Shown here one piece after another: positions 26,759-34,749 of a stretch of 54,772 bases of DNA. Position 1 is the first letter of the stretch. The number at the start of each line of letters is the position of its first letter. Location of the stretch: contig CACCHS010000004.1 in the NCBI GenBank assembly GCA_902545825.1, positions 1 to 54,772 on the forward strand, written 5' to 3'. The notes beneath the pieces were generated by a model. That model worked only from the letters and a program-made list of their open reading frames with translations, did not search any database and was not told where the DNA came from. Origin of the DNA: an uncultured Pelagibacteraceae bacterium (GTDB lineage: Bacteria; Pseudomonadota; Alphaproteobacteria; Pelagibacterales; Pelagibacteraceae). The translations under genes were made by a program, and so were the position numbers.

Positions 26759-27786
26759 GGATTTGGATATATACTTTGCACTTCATTAATTTCTTTTAAA
26801 ATTTCTTTTGTCAAATTTACATTTACACTTTCTATATCTGTTTTCAACTGATCCATTCTTGTAGCGCCAATTATTACACTAGTGACGAAGGGTTGAATTT
26901 CACAGAATTTTAAAGACATCTGGGCCATATCTAAGTCAAATTTTTTAGCTATTTCATAATAAGCATCAACAGCTTTTTCAGTATTTGGCTTATTATATCT
27001 CGTCCAAAAATCTCCATCTACCGCAAGTCTTGATTTTTCTGGTCTTTCTTTATTTCTATATTTCCCAGTCAAGAAACCAATTGCAAGAGGTGAATAAGCT
27101 AAGAGGCCCATTTGTTCTCTCACAGATATTTCCGCTAAACCTATCTCATAACTTCTGTTAAGTAAATTATATGGATTTTGAACTGACATCATCCTTGGTA
27201 ATTTTTTTTCTTTAGAAATTTGTAAAAATTTAGAAGCTCCCCACGGTGTTTCATTTGATAATCCTACGTATCTAATCTTACCTGCTTGAATGAATTTTTG
27301 TAAGTTTTCTAAAACATCTTCAAATTTATTCCATTCACCGTTGTCATTATGTTCATAACCCAGTCTTCCAAACATATTGGTATTTCTTTCAGGCCAATGC
27401 AATTGATATAAATCTATATAATCTGTTTGTAATCTTTTTAAACTTCCGTCAATTGCCTTTGTCATATTTTTAATTCCAAATTGATTGCCACCTCCTCTTA
27501 CATATGATCTCATTGGACCCGCAACTTTTGTTGCAAGGATGACTTTTTCTCTTTTTTTTGTTTTTTTAAACCAGTTACCAATTATAATTTCTGTGTGACC
27601 GAAAGTTTCTGCTTTTGGTGGAATTGAGTAAATTTCTGCTGTATCCCAAAAATTTACACCTTGATCTAAAGCAAAATCCATTTGATCAAAACCCTCTTGT
27701 TCTGTGTTTTGTTCACCCCAGGTCATGGTACCGAGACAAATTGTACTCACTTTTAAGTCAGTGTTACCCAATTTCTTATAATTCAT
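26749..27786 (-). CDS. Aldo/keto reductase (Tas-like)
   Basis: A 345-residue NADPH-dependent oxidoreductase of the AKR superfamily. Motifs: KLGNTDLKVSTICLGTMTWG at 4-23, NFWDTAEIYSIPP with the catalytic Asp and Tyr, ILATKVAG with the catalytic Lys, YIDLYQLHWPERNTNMFG, VGLSNETPWG, LAYSPLAIGFLTGKYR and SVIIGATRMDQL. The HWPERNTNMFG segment and length fit the E. coli Tas subgroup. Natural substrate unknown. Confidence 0.94.
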   Translation of the reverse strand: MNYKKLGNTDLKVSTICLGTMTWGEQNTEQEGFDQMDFALDQGVNFWDTAEIYSIPPKAETFGHTEIIIGNWFKKTKKREKVILATKVAGPMRSYVRGGGNQFGIKNMTKAIDGSLKRLQTDYIDLYQLHWPERNTNMFGRLGYEHNDNGEWNKFEDVLENLQKFIQAGKIRYVGLSNETPWGASKFLQISKEKKLPRMMSVQNPYNLLNRSYEIGLAEISVREQMGLLAYSPLAIGFLTGKYRNKERPEKSRLAVDGDFWTRYNKPNTEKAVDAYYEIAKKFDLDMAQMSLKFCEIQPFVTSVIIGATRMDQLKTDIESVNVNLTKEILKEINEVQSIYPNPCP

Positions 27787-27845
27787 TAAAATTTTGCTTT
27801 TTTTGATTACTTGAAAATATAAAAAAATATTATTATATATATTAT

Positions 27846-28601
27846 ATGGATTTTAATAGACAAAATATCTTTCAGGCAACAGCTGCCAAAAAAACCGTAG
27901 TATGGGACGAAGGTCTAAGATCTTACATGCTAAAGATCTATAACTATATGGCAACTGGTGTCCTTCTAACTGGAATTATTGCGTTATTATCATTTAAGAT
28001 GTCAGTAGTAACAGACTCTCAAGGTGCCATCGTAGGTTTTACCTCAATAGGTAATGCACTTTTCTTTTCAGGTTTAAAATGGATAGTGATGTTAGCTCCG
28101 CTAGGGGTGGTGTTTTACATGAGCTTTGGAATAAACAAAATGAGTGCTGCTAAAGCACAAACAGTATTTTGGATTTTTGCGGCTTTAATGGGATTATCAT
28201 TGTCTTGGATCCTTCTAGTTTATACTGGTGTAAGTGTTGCTAGAGTTTTTTTCATCACATCAGCTACTTTTGGTGCTATGAGTATTTATGGATATACTAC
28301 TAAAAGAGATTTAACAAAATTTGGATCTTTTCTAATGATGGGTCTAATTGGAATAATCATTGCATCACTTGTAAATATATTTTTAAAATCTGCGATGATG
28401 TATTTTGTTATCTCTATATTAGGAGTATTAATCTTTGTTGGTTTAACTGCATACGATACTCAAAAAATCAAAAATATGTACGCGGCATCAGATTCAGGTG
28501 AAGTTATCGGTAAAAAAGCAGTAATGGGTGCACTTACCCTTTATTTAGATTTTATCAACTTGTTCATAATGCTTCTAAGACTTTTCGGACAAAGAAGATA
28601 A
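27846..28601 (+). CDS. Bax inhibitor-1/YccA family membrane protein
   Basis: A 251-residue protein with seven predicted membrane helices. The N-terminus (FNRQNIFQATAAKKTVVWDEGLRSYMLKIYNYMA) is typical of alphaproteobacterial BI-1 proteins; later parts are GVSVARVFFITSATFGAMSI, FGSFLMMGLIGIIIASL and GLTAYDTQKIKNMY with the conserved Asp, then LYLDFINLFIMLLRLFG at the end. Family members act as pH-sensitive calcium leak channels or interact with FtsH. It is divergent from the aldo/keto reductase gene. Confidence 0.94.
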   Translation: MDFNRQNIFQATAAKKTVVWDEGLRSYMLKIYNYMATGVLLTGIIALLSFKMSVVTDSQGAIVGFTSIGNALFFSGLKWIVMLAPLGVVFYMSFGINKMSAAKAQTVFWIFAALMGLSLSWILLVYTGVSVARVFFITSATFGAMSIYGYTTKRDLTKFGSFLMMGLIGIIIASLVNIFLKSAMMYFVISILGVLIFVGLTAYDTQKIKNMYAASDSGEVIGKKAVMGALTLYLDFINLFIMLLRLFGQRR

Positions 28602-28609
28602 CTCGATCT

Positions 28610-28951
28610 CTATAATTTTTTCCAATTTGTACTTTTTAATAATACCTCTAAACTATTAGAGTTTTTATAAATCTTACCCTTTGAATCTGTTATTAAATAT
28701 TTCAAATTTTTATTTGAAGGTTTAAAATTTTTGCAAATTTTATACATTGCATTTTCTGCAGAATTTTTAAAAACACTAAATCCAACTTGTTTACTTGATA
28801 TAGATAGACCATAGTCTTTCCAAGAGCCTTGAGAAACCATTTTTGCATATAGGTCTAGTATTATTTTTAATTCATTTTTTTCAAAAAAATGTTTTTTATC
28901 TTTTTCATTCGTGGTGTTATCTACTACAAGTTTGAGGATTTTATTCATCAA
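28610..28951 (-). CDS. DUF2794 family protein
   Basis: A 113-residue cytosolic protein. The pattern FFEKNELKIILDLYAKMVSQ, GSWKDYGLSI, VGFSVFKNSAENAMYKICKN matches DUF2794, a small family found mainly in alphaproteobacteria. No function is known. It overlaps yciB by 11 bp on the minus strand. The second Met (28948) is an equally good start. Confidence 0.82.
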   Translation of the reverse strand: MMNKILKLVVDNTTNEKDKKHFFEKNELKIILDLYAKMVSQGSWKDYGLSISSKQVGFSVFKNSAENAMYKICKNFKPSNKNLKYLITDSKGKIYKNSNSLEVLLKSTNWKKL

Positions 28952-29493
28952 GTTTGTACTTATTAATTACATTAAATTGAAAAGCAGTGAATATAAATGT
29001 TATAGGTAACATCCCCCAAACTTTAAAATTTACCCAAAATTCCTCTGTTTGTGTTCTCCAAACTATTTCATTCATTATTGCAAGAGCAAAAAAGAAATAT
29101 ACCCATCTCTGGTTTAATATCCTCCAACCTTCATCTGTAATTTTAATGGCACCATCCAGCATTTTTTTTAGCAGTGGTTCTTTGGTAAAAAACTTCCCAA
29201 ACATTAAAGCTAGCCCAAATAATACATTGATTATTGTAGGCTTGATATAAATAAAAATTGGATTTTTAAAATAAATTGTCAAACCGCCAAAAAAAAGTTA
29301 TCAAAATTCCTCCAATAAGAGGAACCATTGGAATTTTTTTCTCTTTTATCCAAACAAAAATTAAAGCGATTAGTGTGGCAATTATGAAAGGAGGTATTGC
29401 TATTTCTAAACTTTTATCATTTTTGTAATAAAAAGAGAAAAATATTAAAAGCGGACCGAAGTCTGTGACAAATTTGAAAAATGATTTATTCAC
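28941..29493 (-). pseudogene. yciB: Septation protein A / inner-membrane-spanning protein YciB, frameshifted
   Basis: Two overlapping minus-strand frames encode one protein. The first (GTG at 29493 to about 29266) gives FFKFVTDFGPLLIFFSFYY through VPLIGGILITFF; the second (from about 29287 to 28941) continues GGLTIYFKNPIFIYIKPT, DEGWRILNQRW, MNEIVWRTQTEEFWVNFKVW. The break is at a run of eight A (29289-29296, plus strand); removing one base gives a continuous protein of about 183 residues, the normal YciB length. YciB is a multi-pass membrane protein affecting cell envelope and division. A sequencing or assembly error is most likely, though slippage is possible. Confidence 0.9.
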
Positions 29494-29536
29494 AAAAAGA
29501 TATTAACAGATTTCAAAAAACTTTAATATTTTTTTA

Positions 29537-29566
29537 TTGATTTTTAAATTTAAATACACATATAAT
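29537..29566 (+). promoter_or_regulatory. Sigma-70-type promoter of hspQ
   Basis: TTGATT (29537-29542) and TATAAT (29561-29566) are spaced 18 bp. Seven nt separate the -10 from the hspQ ATG at 29574, so the start of transcription would be at or next to the ATG, giving a leaderless mRNA. This is the best matching promoter I see in the window. Confidence 0.55.
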
Positions 29567-29573
29567 AACCCTA

Positions 29574-29894
29574 ATGAGCATTCAAAAAGCAAAGTTTTCA
29601 ATTGGTGACATAGTTAAACATAAACACTTCGATTTTAGAGGTGTAATATATGATGTTGATTTCAAATTCAGTAATTCCGAGGAATGGTATCAATCTATTC
29701 CCAAGAATGTGAGACCAAGAAAAGACCAACCCTTTTATCATCTTCTTGCTGAGAATGATGATGTTACCTATGAAGCCTACGTCTCAGAGCAAAATCTATT
29801 AGTCGACGACTCAGAAGAGCCAATTAAACATCCTTTAATTAACGAAATTTTCTCAGGCAAAAAGGGATCTAGCTATTTTAAGCCTTCAAATTAA
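29574..29894 (+). CDS. hspQ: Heat shock protein HspQ (hemimethylated-DNA-binding YccV-like)
   Basis: A 106-residue protein. It has the HspQ/YccV fold pattern: AKFSIGDIVKHKHFDFRGVI, YDVDFKFSNSEEWYQSI, RPRKDQPFYHLLAENDD, YEAYVSEQNLLVDDSEEPI, then HPLINEIF. HspQ acts in E. coli as an enhancer of Lon proteolysis and was first described as a hemimethylated DNA binder. A Lon-domain protein is encoded at the left edge of the window, but not adjacent. A clear promoter precedes the gene. Confidence 0.92.
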   Translation: MSIQKAKFSIGDIVKHKHFDFRGVIYDVDFKFSNSEEWYQSIPKNVRPRKDQPFYHLLAENDDVTYEAYVSEQNLLVDDSEEPIKHPLINEIFSGKKGSSYFKPSN

Positions 29895-29959
29895 CTAAAT
29901 ACATTATTTAAACACAATTAGTTCAAAACTTTGTCATATAGGTTTGTTAATTAATTATT

Positions 29960-30025
29960 ACTGACCGAGAATGATATTGTTTCCCTTATAAATTATCTCC
30001 CTCTCATTCTTGGTCAGTATTGACC
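29960..30025 (+). ncRNA. Long stem-loop with a competing hairpin upstream of ccmC
   Basis: The 174-nt gap between hspQ and ccmC holds a 15-bp stem, ACTGACCGAGAATGA (29960-29974) with TCATTCTTGGTCAGT (30004-30018), containing one G-U pair, around a 29-nt loop. The right arm also belongs to a second hairpin, GGTCA (30012-30016) with TGACC (30021-30025), followed by TTTTA. The two cannot form at once, an arrangement like an anti-terminator and terminator. It could be the hspQ terminator, a ccm leader element or a small RNA. Confidence 0.55.
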
Positions 30026-30057
30026 TTTTAGCTCATTCAATCTCTTAAAAATTTGTA

Positions 30058-30063
30058 TATAAT
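30058..30063 (+). promoter_or_regulatory. -10-like TATAAT box directly before ccmC
   Basis: A perfect TATAAT ends 5 nt before the ccmC ATG (30069), which would produce a leaderless transcript. No good -35 is spaced 16-18 bp upstream, so this is weak. If used, the stem-loop at 29960-30025 would not be part of the ccm mRNA. Confidence 0.3.
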
Positions 30064-30068
30064 TTAGA

Positions 30069-30773
30069 ATGAATTTTTTTAATCAAAGCAAAATTTTTTC
30101 ATTTATTAATAAGTACCATAATTTAATTTTAGTATTTTTTTTGGCAGTTTTATCGTTAGGATTAATTGAAGCTTTAATTATTTCTCCCGAGGATTATTTG
30201 CAAGGTGACTCGGTTAGAATAATGTATGTACACGTTCCATCTGCATGGATATCTTTAGGAATTTTTTCTTCTATGGCTTTTTTATCTATTTTAGTTTTTA
30301 TTTTTAAAAATAAAAATTTAGTAATAATTAATAAAAGTCTGGCGCCATCAGGATTTGTTTTTACTTTAATTGCGTTAGTAACAGGATCGATTTGGGGTAA
30401 ACCTACGTGGGGAACTTGGTGGGCTTGGGACGCTAGAATTACAACTATGTTAATTTTATGTCTATTTTATTTGATGTACCTATTAGCTTGGAGAATTTTT
30501 GAAGATAAAGATAGCGTTGTAAAAATTACGTCTTTAATAACTATCATTGGAGCTTTTAACATACCAATTATAAAATTCTCTGTTGATTGGTGGAGTACAC
30601 TTCACCAACCTTCCTCCATAAAAATATTATCTGACTCAAAAATTCATGAAACGATGTTGGTGCCCTTGATAATAATGACTGCGGCATTTGCCCTATTTTC
30701 TTTGCTGATTTTTTTAATGAAATATAATACAGAACTGATAAAAATAAAAAATAAAGGTTTAGATAGACTATGA
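30069..30773 (+). CDS. ccmC: Haem exporter/handling protein CcmC
   Basis: A 234-residue inner-membrane protein with six hydrophobic helices. The tryptophan-rich haem-binding WWD motif is TWGTWWAWDARITTML, flanked by conserved His in VHVPSAWIS (61-69 region) and in STLHQPSSI. It loads haem onto CcmE during system I cytochrome c maturation. It is the first gene of ccmCDEFGH (30069-34187). ccmA and ccmB are not in this window, so the ABC part lies elsewhere. Confidence 0.96.
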   Translation: MNFFNQSKIFSFINKYHNLILVFFLAVLSLGLIEALIISPEDYLQGDSVRIMYVHVPSAWISLGIFSSMAFLSILVFIFKNKNLVIINKSLAPSGFVFTLIALVTGSIWGKPTWGTWWAWDARITTMLILCLFYLMYLLAWRIFEDKDSVVKITSLITIIGAFNIPIIKFSVDWWSTLHQPSSIKILSDSKIHETMLVPLIIMTAAFALFSLLIFLMKYNTELIKIKNKGLDRL

Positions 30774-31000
30774 TAAATTTTTTAAGCATGAATGGATATG
30801 GTGTTTATGTTTTTTCTGCATTCATTTTTACAATGATAAATTTTTTAGGACTATACTTGATTGCTAGATATCAGCTAAAAAAAGAGCAACAAAAATTTGC
30901 TGAAAAATTTGGTAAACTTAACTTAGATAAAGTTTCCGTAGCCAATAAACAAAAAATTAACAAAGAAATATTATCAGCAAGTATTTTTTCAAAAATTTAA
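30770..31000 (+). CDS. ccmD: CcmD-like small membrane protein
   Basis: A 76-residue protein with one membrane helix: MNGYGVYVFSAFIFTMINFL then a basic segment AKYQLKKEQQ-like (ARYQLKKEQQ). CcmD is a small protein holding CcmE to the CcmABC complex; its sequence is poorly conserved, so the call relies on the NGYGxYVxxA start, size and position between ccmC (4-bp overlap) and ccmE. The start may instead be the ATG at 30788 (MNGYG), giving 70 residues. Confidence 0.82.
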   Translation: MINFLSMNGYGVYVFSAFIFTMINFLGLYLIARYQLKKEQQKFAEKFGKLNLDKVSVANKQKINKEILSASIFSKI

Positions 31001-31009
31001 CTTTAACAA

Positions 31010-31429
31010 ATGTATGGTAAAAAAGTTAAGTTAAGACTTACATTCTTAATAGTTCTAATTTTATCTCTTGGATTAACAATTTATTTAGTTTTGGTATCGT
31101 TAAAAGAAAATGTTGTTTATTTTTTATCGCCCACAGAGATAAAAGCTCTTAGTGAATTAAAAAAAGAAAAAATCCGGATTGGTGGAATGGTTAAAAAAAA
31201 TTCTATAAAAGTTAATAATGATAAGATCATATTTGTAATTACCGATTTTAAAAATGAGATTAATGTAACTTACTCGGGTCTTGTACCAAATTTGTTTCAA
31301 GAAAATAAAGGAGTGGTTGCGGAAGGGTTTTTGAGAGATAAAAATTATTTTAAAGCAGAAAAAATTTTAGCTAAGCATGATGAAAACTATATGCCTCCAG
31401 AATTAAGTAACCAAAAGGGAGATAAATAA
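31010..31429 (+). CDS. ccmE: Cytochrome c maturation haem chaperone CcmE
   Basis: A 139-residue periplasmic protein anchored by an N-terminal helix ([20 protein letters not shown]). The OB-fold body shows [19 protein letters not shown] and [21 protein letters not shown]. The covalent haem-binding His is at residue 123 in [12 protein letters not shown], the standard site. It receives haem via CcmC and passes it to CcmF. It starts 9 nt after ccmD. Confidence 0.96.
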   Translation: MYGKKVKLRLTFLIVLILSLGLTIYLVLVSLKENVVYFLSPTEIKALSELKKEKIRIGGMVKKNSIKVNNDKIIFVITDFKNEINVTYSGLVPNLFQENKGVVAEGFLRDKNYFKAEKILAKHDENYMPPELSNQKGDK

Positions 31430-31430
31430 A

Positions 31431-33311
31431 TTGACTTTTAATTTTATTGGAAATTATTCTGTAATTATCTCGCTTTTCCTATCTTTTGCAATTTTTTTTA
31501 GAACAATTTTTAGATTAAAAAATCTTAATGAGTTAATTAAAATAGATCTTAAAAAATTAATTTTTTTTCAATTTTTTTTTATTCTTGTAAGTTTTATTTG
31601 TTTACTTATTCTTTTTATAAATTCAGAATTTAGTAATATTACTGTCTATTATAATTCACACACAACAAAACCATTTTTTTATAAAGTAAGTGGTCTATGG
31701 GGAAACCATGAGGGAAGTTTATTGCTTTGGTTATTAATATTAACCTTAATTAACTTTTTATATTTCTCCAAATCATATAATAGATCAACTAAGGAAAGGT
31801 TACTAACTGTTATATTTCAACAAATCATAATCTTTGGTTTTACAGCTTTTTTAATTTTTACATCAAATCCATTCAATGAAATATTCCCCTCTCCAAAAGA
31901 GGGATTAGGACTAAATCCTATTTTACAAGATCCATTATTAGCTATTCATCCACCAATTCTTTATTTAGGTTATGTTTCTACATCCATTATTTTTTCTTCA
32001 GCTCTATCCTCTTTAGTAATGGGAAATGTTAACAGCAAATGGGCATCTCACATTAAAAATTGGATACTTTGCTCATGGATCTTTCTAACTGGAGGTATTT
32101 TATTAGGTTCAATTTGGGCTTACTATGAACTGGGTTGGGGTGGCTTTTGGTTTTGGGATCCGGTCGAAAATATATCTTTAATGCCATGGATAAGTTTAAC
32201 TGCTCTTCTGCATTGTATTTTAGTTTTAGAGAAAAGATCATCTTTAGGATCCTGGTCAATAATTTTATGTATATCTACTTTTACTTTAAGCGTTTGTGGA
32301 ACTTTTTTGGTAAGATCTGGAATTCTAAATTCAGTTCACACTTTTGCAAATGATCCTGAAAGAGGTTTATATATTTTAATTTTTTTATTTTTTATAATAT
32401 TTCTATCTTTAATACTTTATTTTTTTTATGAAGATAAATTAAATTTCTCCAATAAAAGTTTTGGGTTAATCACAAAAGAAAGTCATATTTTAATAAATAA
32501 TTGGTTTTTGATGTATTTTTTGTCAGTAATCTTAATAGGTACAATTTATCCAATTTTTCTAGAAGTAATATCAAACCAAAGAATTTCAGTAGGACCGCCA
32601 TTTTTTAATAAGCTTATTATTCCTTTTTTAATCCCCTTTTTAATTTTTATGTCACTTGGCCCTAATCTAGGATGGTTGAGTAGTAAAAAAATTGAAAAAA
32701 AAATAATTTTACTGACATTTTTTATTATAAACTTATTTTTAAGTTTCTTTATTTTGAAAATAATAGGCAAAGTAAAGCTTCTTACTTTATTATTACTTGC
32801 AGCTAACTTTTACTTATTTTTTACAACTGTAAAAGATTTTTTAAAAAAAGGTTATAAAAATTTTTCACAAACTGTCTCACACTTAGGATTCAGTCTTCTT
32901 ATATTAAGTATTATTTTAAATGCAATTTTTTCAAAGGAAATCATAGCAAATCTGAAAGTTGGTGAAGGATTAAGTTTTGAAAATAATCAAATTATTTTTA
33001 AAAAAATAGAGACAAGCTCAGGTCCAAATTTTGAAAAAATTGTTGGAGTTTTTATTATTAAGGATAAAAAAAAAATCGATACTAAGTTTATGCCTGAAGT
33101 AAGGATATATAATCAACCAGAGGTAATCACTAGTGAAGCCTTTATTAAAACAAGTATTTTTAAAGATAGATTTTTAGTTATAAATCCTGTTAAAGATAAA
33201 ACATATTTCAATGTCCGCTACCAAGAAAAGCCATTAATGGTTTGGATATGGATTTCTACAATTCTTATAATCATTGGTGGGTGTATTAATTTTCTAAGGA
33301 ATGAAAAATAA
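31431..33311 (+). CDS. ccmF: Cytochrome c haem lyase subunit CcmF
   Basis: A 626-residue polytopic membrane protein, slightly short for the family (about 640-660). It contains VSGLWGNHEGSLLLWLLIL, LNPILQDPLLAIHPPILYLG, the WWD-type WGGFWFWDPVENISLMPW, TLSVCGTFLVRSGILNSVH and a C-terminal EKPLMVWIW helix. Start is TTG at 31431, supported by AGGGAG about 8 nt upstream and the absence of a nearby ATG that keeps the first helix. It ligates haem to apocytochrome CxxCH motifs. It overlaps ccmG by 11 bp. Confidence 0.95.
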   Translation: MTFNFIGNYSVIISLFLSFAIFFRTIFRLKNLNELIKIDLKKLIFFQFFFILVSFICLLILFINSEFSNITVYYNSHTTKPFFYKVSGLWGNHEGSLLLWLLILTLINFLYFSKSYNRSTKERLLTVIFQQIIIFGFTAFLIFTSNPFNEIFPSPKEGLGLNPILQDPLLAIHPPILYLGYVSTSIIFSSALSSLVMGNVNSKWASHIKNWILCSWIFLTGGILLGSIWAYYELGWGGFWFWDPVENISLMPWISLTALLHCILVLEKRSSLGSWSIILCISTFTLSVCGTFLVRSGILNSVHTFANDPERGLYILIFLFFIIFLSLILYFFYEDKLNFSNKSFGLITKESHILINNWFLMYFLSVILIGTIYPIFLEVISNQRISVGPPFFNKLIIPFLIPFLIFMSLGPNLGWLSSKKIEKKIILLTFFIINLFLSFFILKIIGKVKLLTLLLLAANFYLFFTTVKDFLKKGYKNFSQTVSHLGFSLLILSIILNAIFSKEIIANLKVGEGLSFENNQIIFKKIETSSGPNFEKIVGVFIIKDKKKIDTKFMPEVRIYNQPEVITSEAFIKTSIFKDRFLVINPVKDKTYFNVRYQEKPLMVWIWISTILIIIGGCINFLRNEK

Positions 33312-33819
33312 AATATTTGTTACTATCAGTTTTGTTTTATTTGCCTTTTGTTTTGCAGTATTTTATCTAGGTTTGCAGAAACCTAATATATATACACCAA
33401 AACTTGATAAACAAATTGAGCTACCGAATTTTGCAGGTAATGATTTTTTTTCGGGAGAAAAGGTTATCTCTGATAATCTTTTAAAAAAAAATAGTTATTA
33501 TATTATTAATATATGGGCATCGTGGTGTATTCCTTGTAGAGCTGAGCATTCATTTCTAATGGCACTTAAGAATAAAAATTTTAATTTGTTAGGTATTAAT
33601 TACAAAGATAATAATAGTAACGCTCAGTCTTTTCTAAATGAGCTTGGCAACCCATACTCAAAAATTTTATCAGATAAAAATGGTGTAACATCAATTGAGT
33701 TGGGAGCATACGGTGTTCCCGAAACTTTTATTGTAAATAAAGAAAAGAAAATAATTAAAAAAATTATTGGACCTATAAATAATGAAAATTTTAATGAAAT
33801 TTTAGAACTAATAAAATGA
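33301..33819 (+). CDS. ccmG: Thiol:disulfide interchange protein CcmG/DsbE
   Basis: A 172-residue periplasmic thioredoxin-like protein with an N-terminal membrane anchor (FVTISFVLFAFCFAVFYLG). The active site is WASWCIPCRAEHSFL; the later ELGAYGVPETFIVNK gives the cis-Pro region, and the GVPE phrase is typical of CcmG. It reduces apocytochrome cysteines before haem attachment. It overlaps ccmF by 11 bp and ccmH by 4 bp. Confidence 0.95.
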   Translation: MKNKIFVTISFVLFAFCFAVFYLGLQKPNIYTPKLDKQIELPNFAGNDFFSGEKVISDNLLKKNSYYIINIWASWCIPCRAEHSFLMALKNKNFNLLGINYKDNNSNAQSFLNELGNPYSKILSDKNGVTSIELGAYGVPETFIVNKEKKIIKKIIGPINNENFNEILELIK

Positions 33820-34187
33820 AAAAACTAATTTTTTTTATAACTTTTTTTATCTTTTTAAGTAATAATTATTTATTAGCGGTAGACAAACCTTCTGAATTAG
33901 AGAATAAAATTTTTAAAAATCTTCGTTGTCTAATATGTCAAGGTCAATCTATCTATGACTCTCAGTCCGATTTTGCTGAGAGTATGAAAATAGTAGTAAG
34001 AAAAAACTTAGAAACAGGAATGTCAGAAAAAGATATTTACCAATTTATGAAGAAAAATTATGGAGAATGGGTTTTGTATAATCCAGAAATAAATAAAGGA
34101 ACTTATCTATTATGGAGCTTACCAATTATACTTTTTGTTATAGGAGGGGCTATAATCATAAGAAAATTAGGTGTTTTCAAGAAGTAA
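33816..34187 (+). CDS. ccmH: Cytochrome c maturation protein CcmH
   Basis: A 123-residue membrane-anchored protein. It has a signal helix (LIFFITFFIFLSNNYLLA), then the redox motif LRCLICQGQSIYDSQSDFA, EKDIYQFMKKNYGEWVLYNP and a C-terminal helix LLWSLPIILFVIGGAIII. It corresponds to the short CcmH (CcmL-type) lacking the TPR half (CcmI), which is not seen next to it. It is the last gene of the ccm operon. Confidence 0.95.
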   Translation: MKKLIFFITFFIFLSNNYLLAVDKPSELENKIFKNLRCLICQGQSIYDSQSDFAESMKIVVRKNLETGMSEKDIYQFMKKNYGEWVLYNPEINKGTYLLWSLPIILFVIGGAIIIRKLGVFKK

Positions 34188-34218
34188 CAATACGATATAA
34201 ATATAGTATAAATTTAAT

Positions 34219-34737
34219 ATGAAGTTTAAAACATTATTAATTGTAATGACTATATTTGCCTTTTCTTTTTTACCATCGAAAAGTGATGAGGCAATAAAAA
34301 AGAAATTAGATCCACATAAATATAATTTCTACACTGGCATGTTTGATTTTAGTGATCATGGTAAAAAGTCTGCACTTTTTGGTATTCAGCATCAGAATGA
34401 AGATTTATATAGAGACAGTTTTCTAGGAACATTATCACCAGTTACCGGTTTTATGATGACATCTGATAATGCCACATATTTATATACAGGGATTCAAGCA
34501 GATTATAATTTAGGTAAAATAAATCTTACACCAAGTTTTACCCCAGGTCTTTACGGCCAAGGTGATGGAAAAGATTTAGGGCATATGATTGAATTTAAGA
34601 GTGAATTACAACTTTCATTAGATCTATCCAAAAAAACTGAGATGGGATTTTCATACAATCATTTATCTAATGCAAGCATAGGGGATAAGAACCCAGGTGC
34701 TAATAGTTACATGTTTAACTTCTTAAAGAAATTCTAA
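34219..34737 (+). CDS. Acyloxyacyl hydrolase / PagL-like lipid A deacylase family protein
   Basis: A 172-residue outer-membrane beta-barrel candidate with a signal peptide (FKTLLIVMTIFAFSFLPSKS). The last third matches the PagL family: GHMIEFKSELQLSLDL, then GFSYNHLSNASIGDKNPGAN and a C-terminal Phe. The catalytic His and Ser equivalents are His148 and Ser150. The catalytic Glu expected 14 residues after the His (Glu140 with His126 in Pseudomonas PagL) is Asn162 here. It could remove an acyl chain from lipid A, but the changed triad makes activity uncertain. TATAAA (34207-34212) precedes the ATG by 6 nt. Confidence 0.82.
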   Translation: MKFKTLLIVMTIFAFSFLPSKSDEAIKKKLDPHKYNFYTGMFDFSDHGKKSALFGIQHQNEDLYRDSFLGTLSPVTGFMMTSDNATYLYTGIQADYNLGKINLTPSFTPGLYGQGDGKDLGHMIEFKSELQLSLDLSKKTEMGFSYNHLSNASIGDKNPGANSYMFNFLKKF

Positions 34738-34749
34738 CAATTTTTCAAA

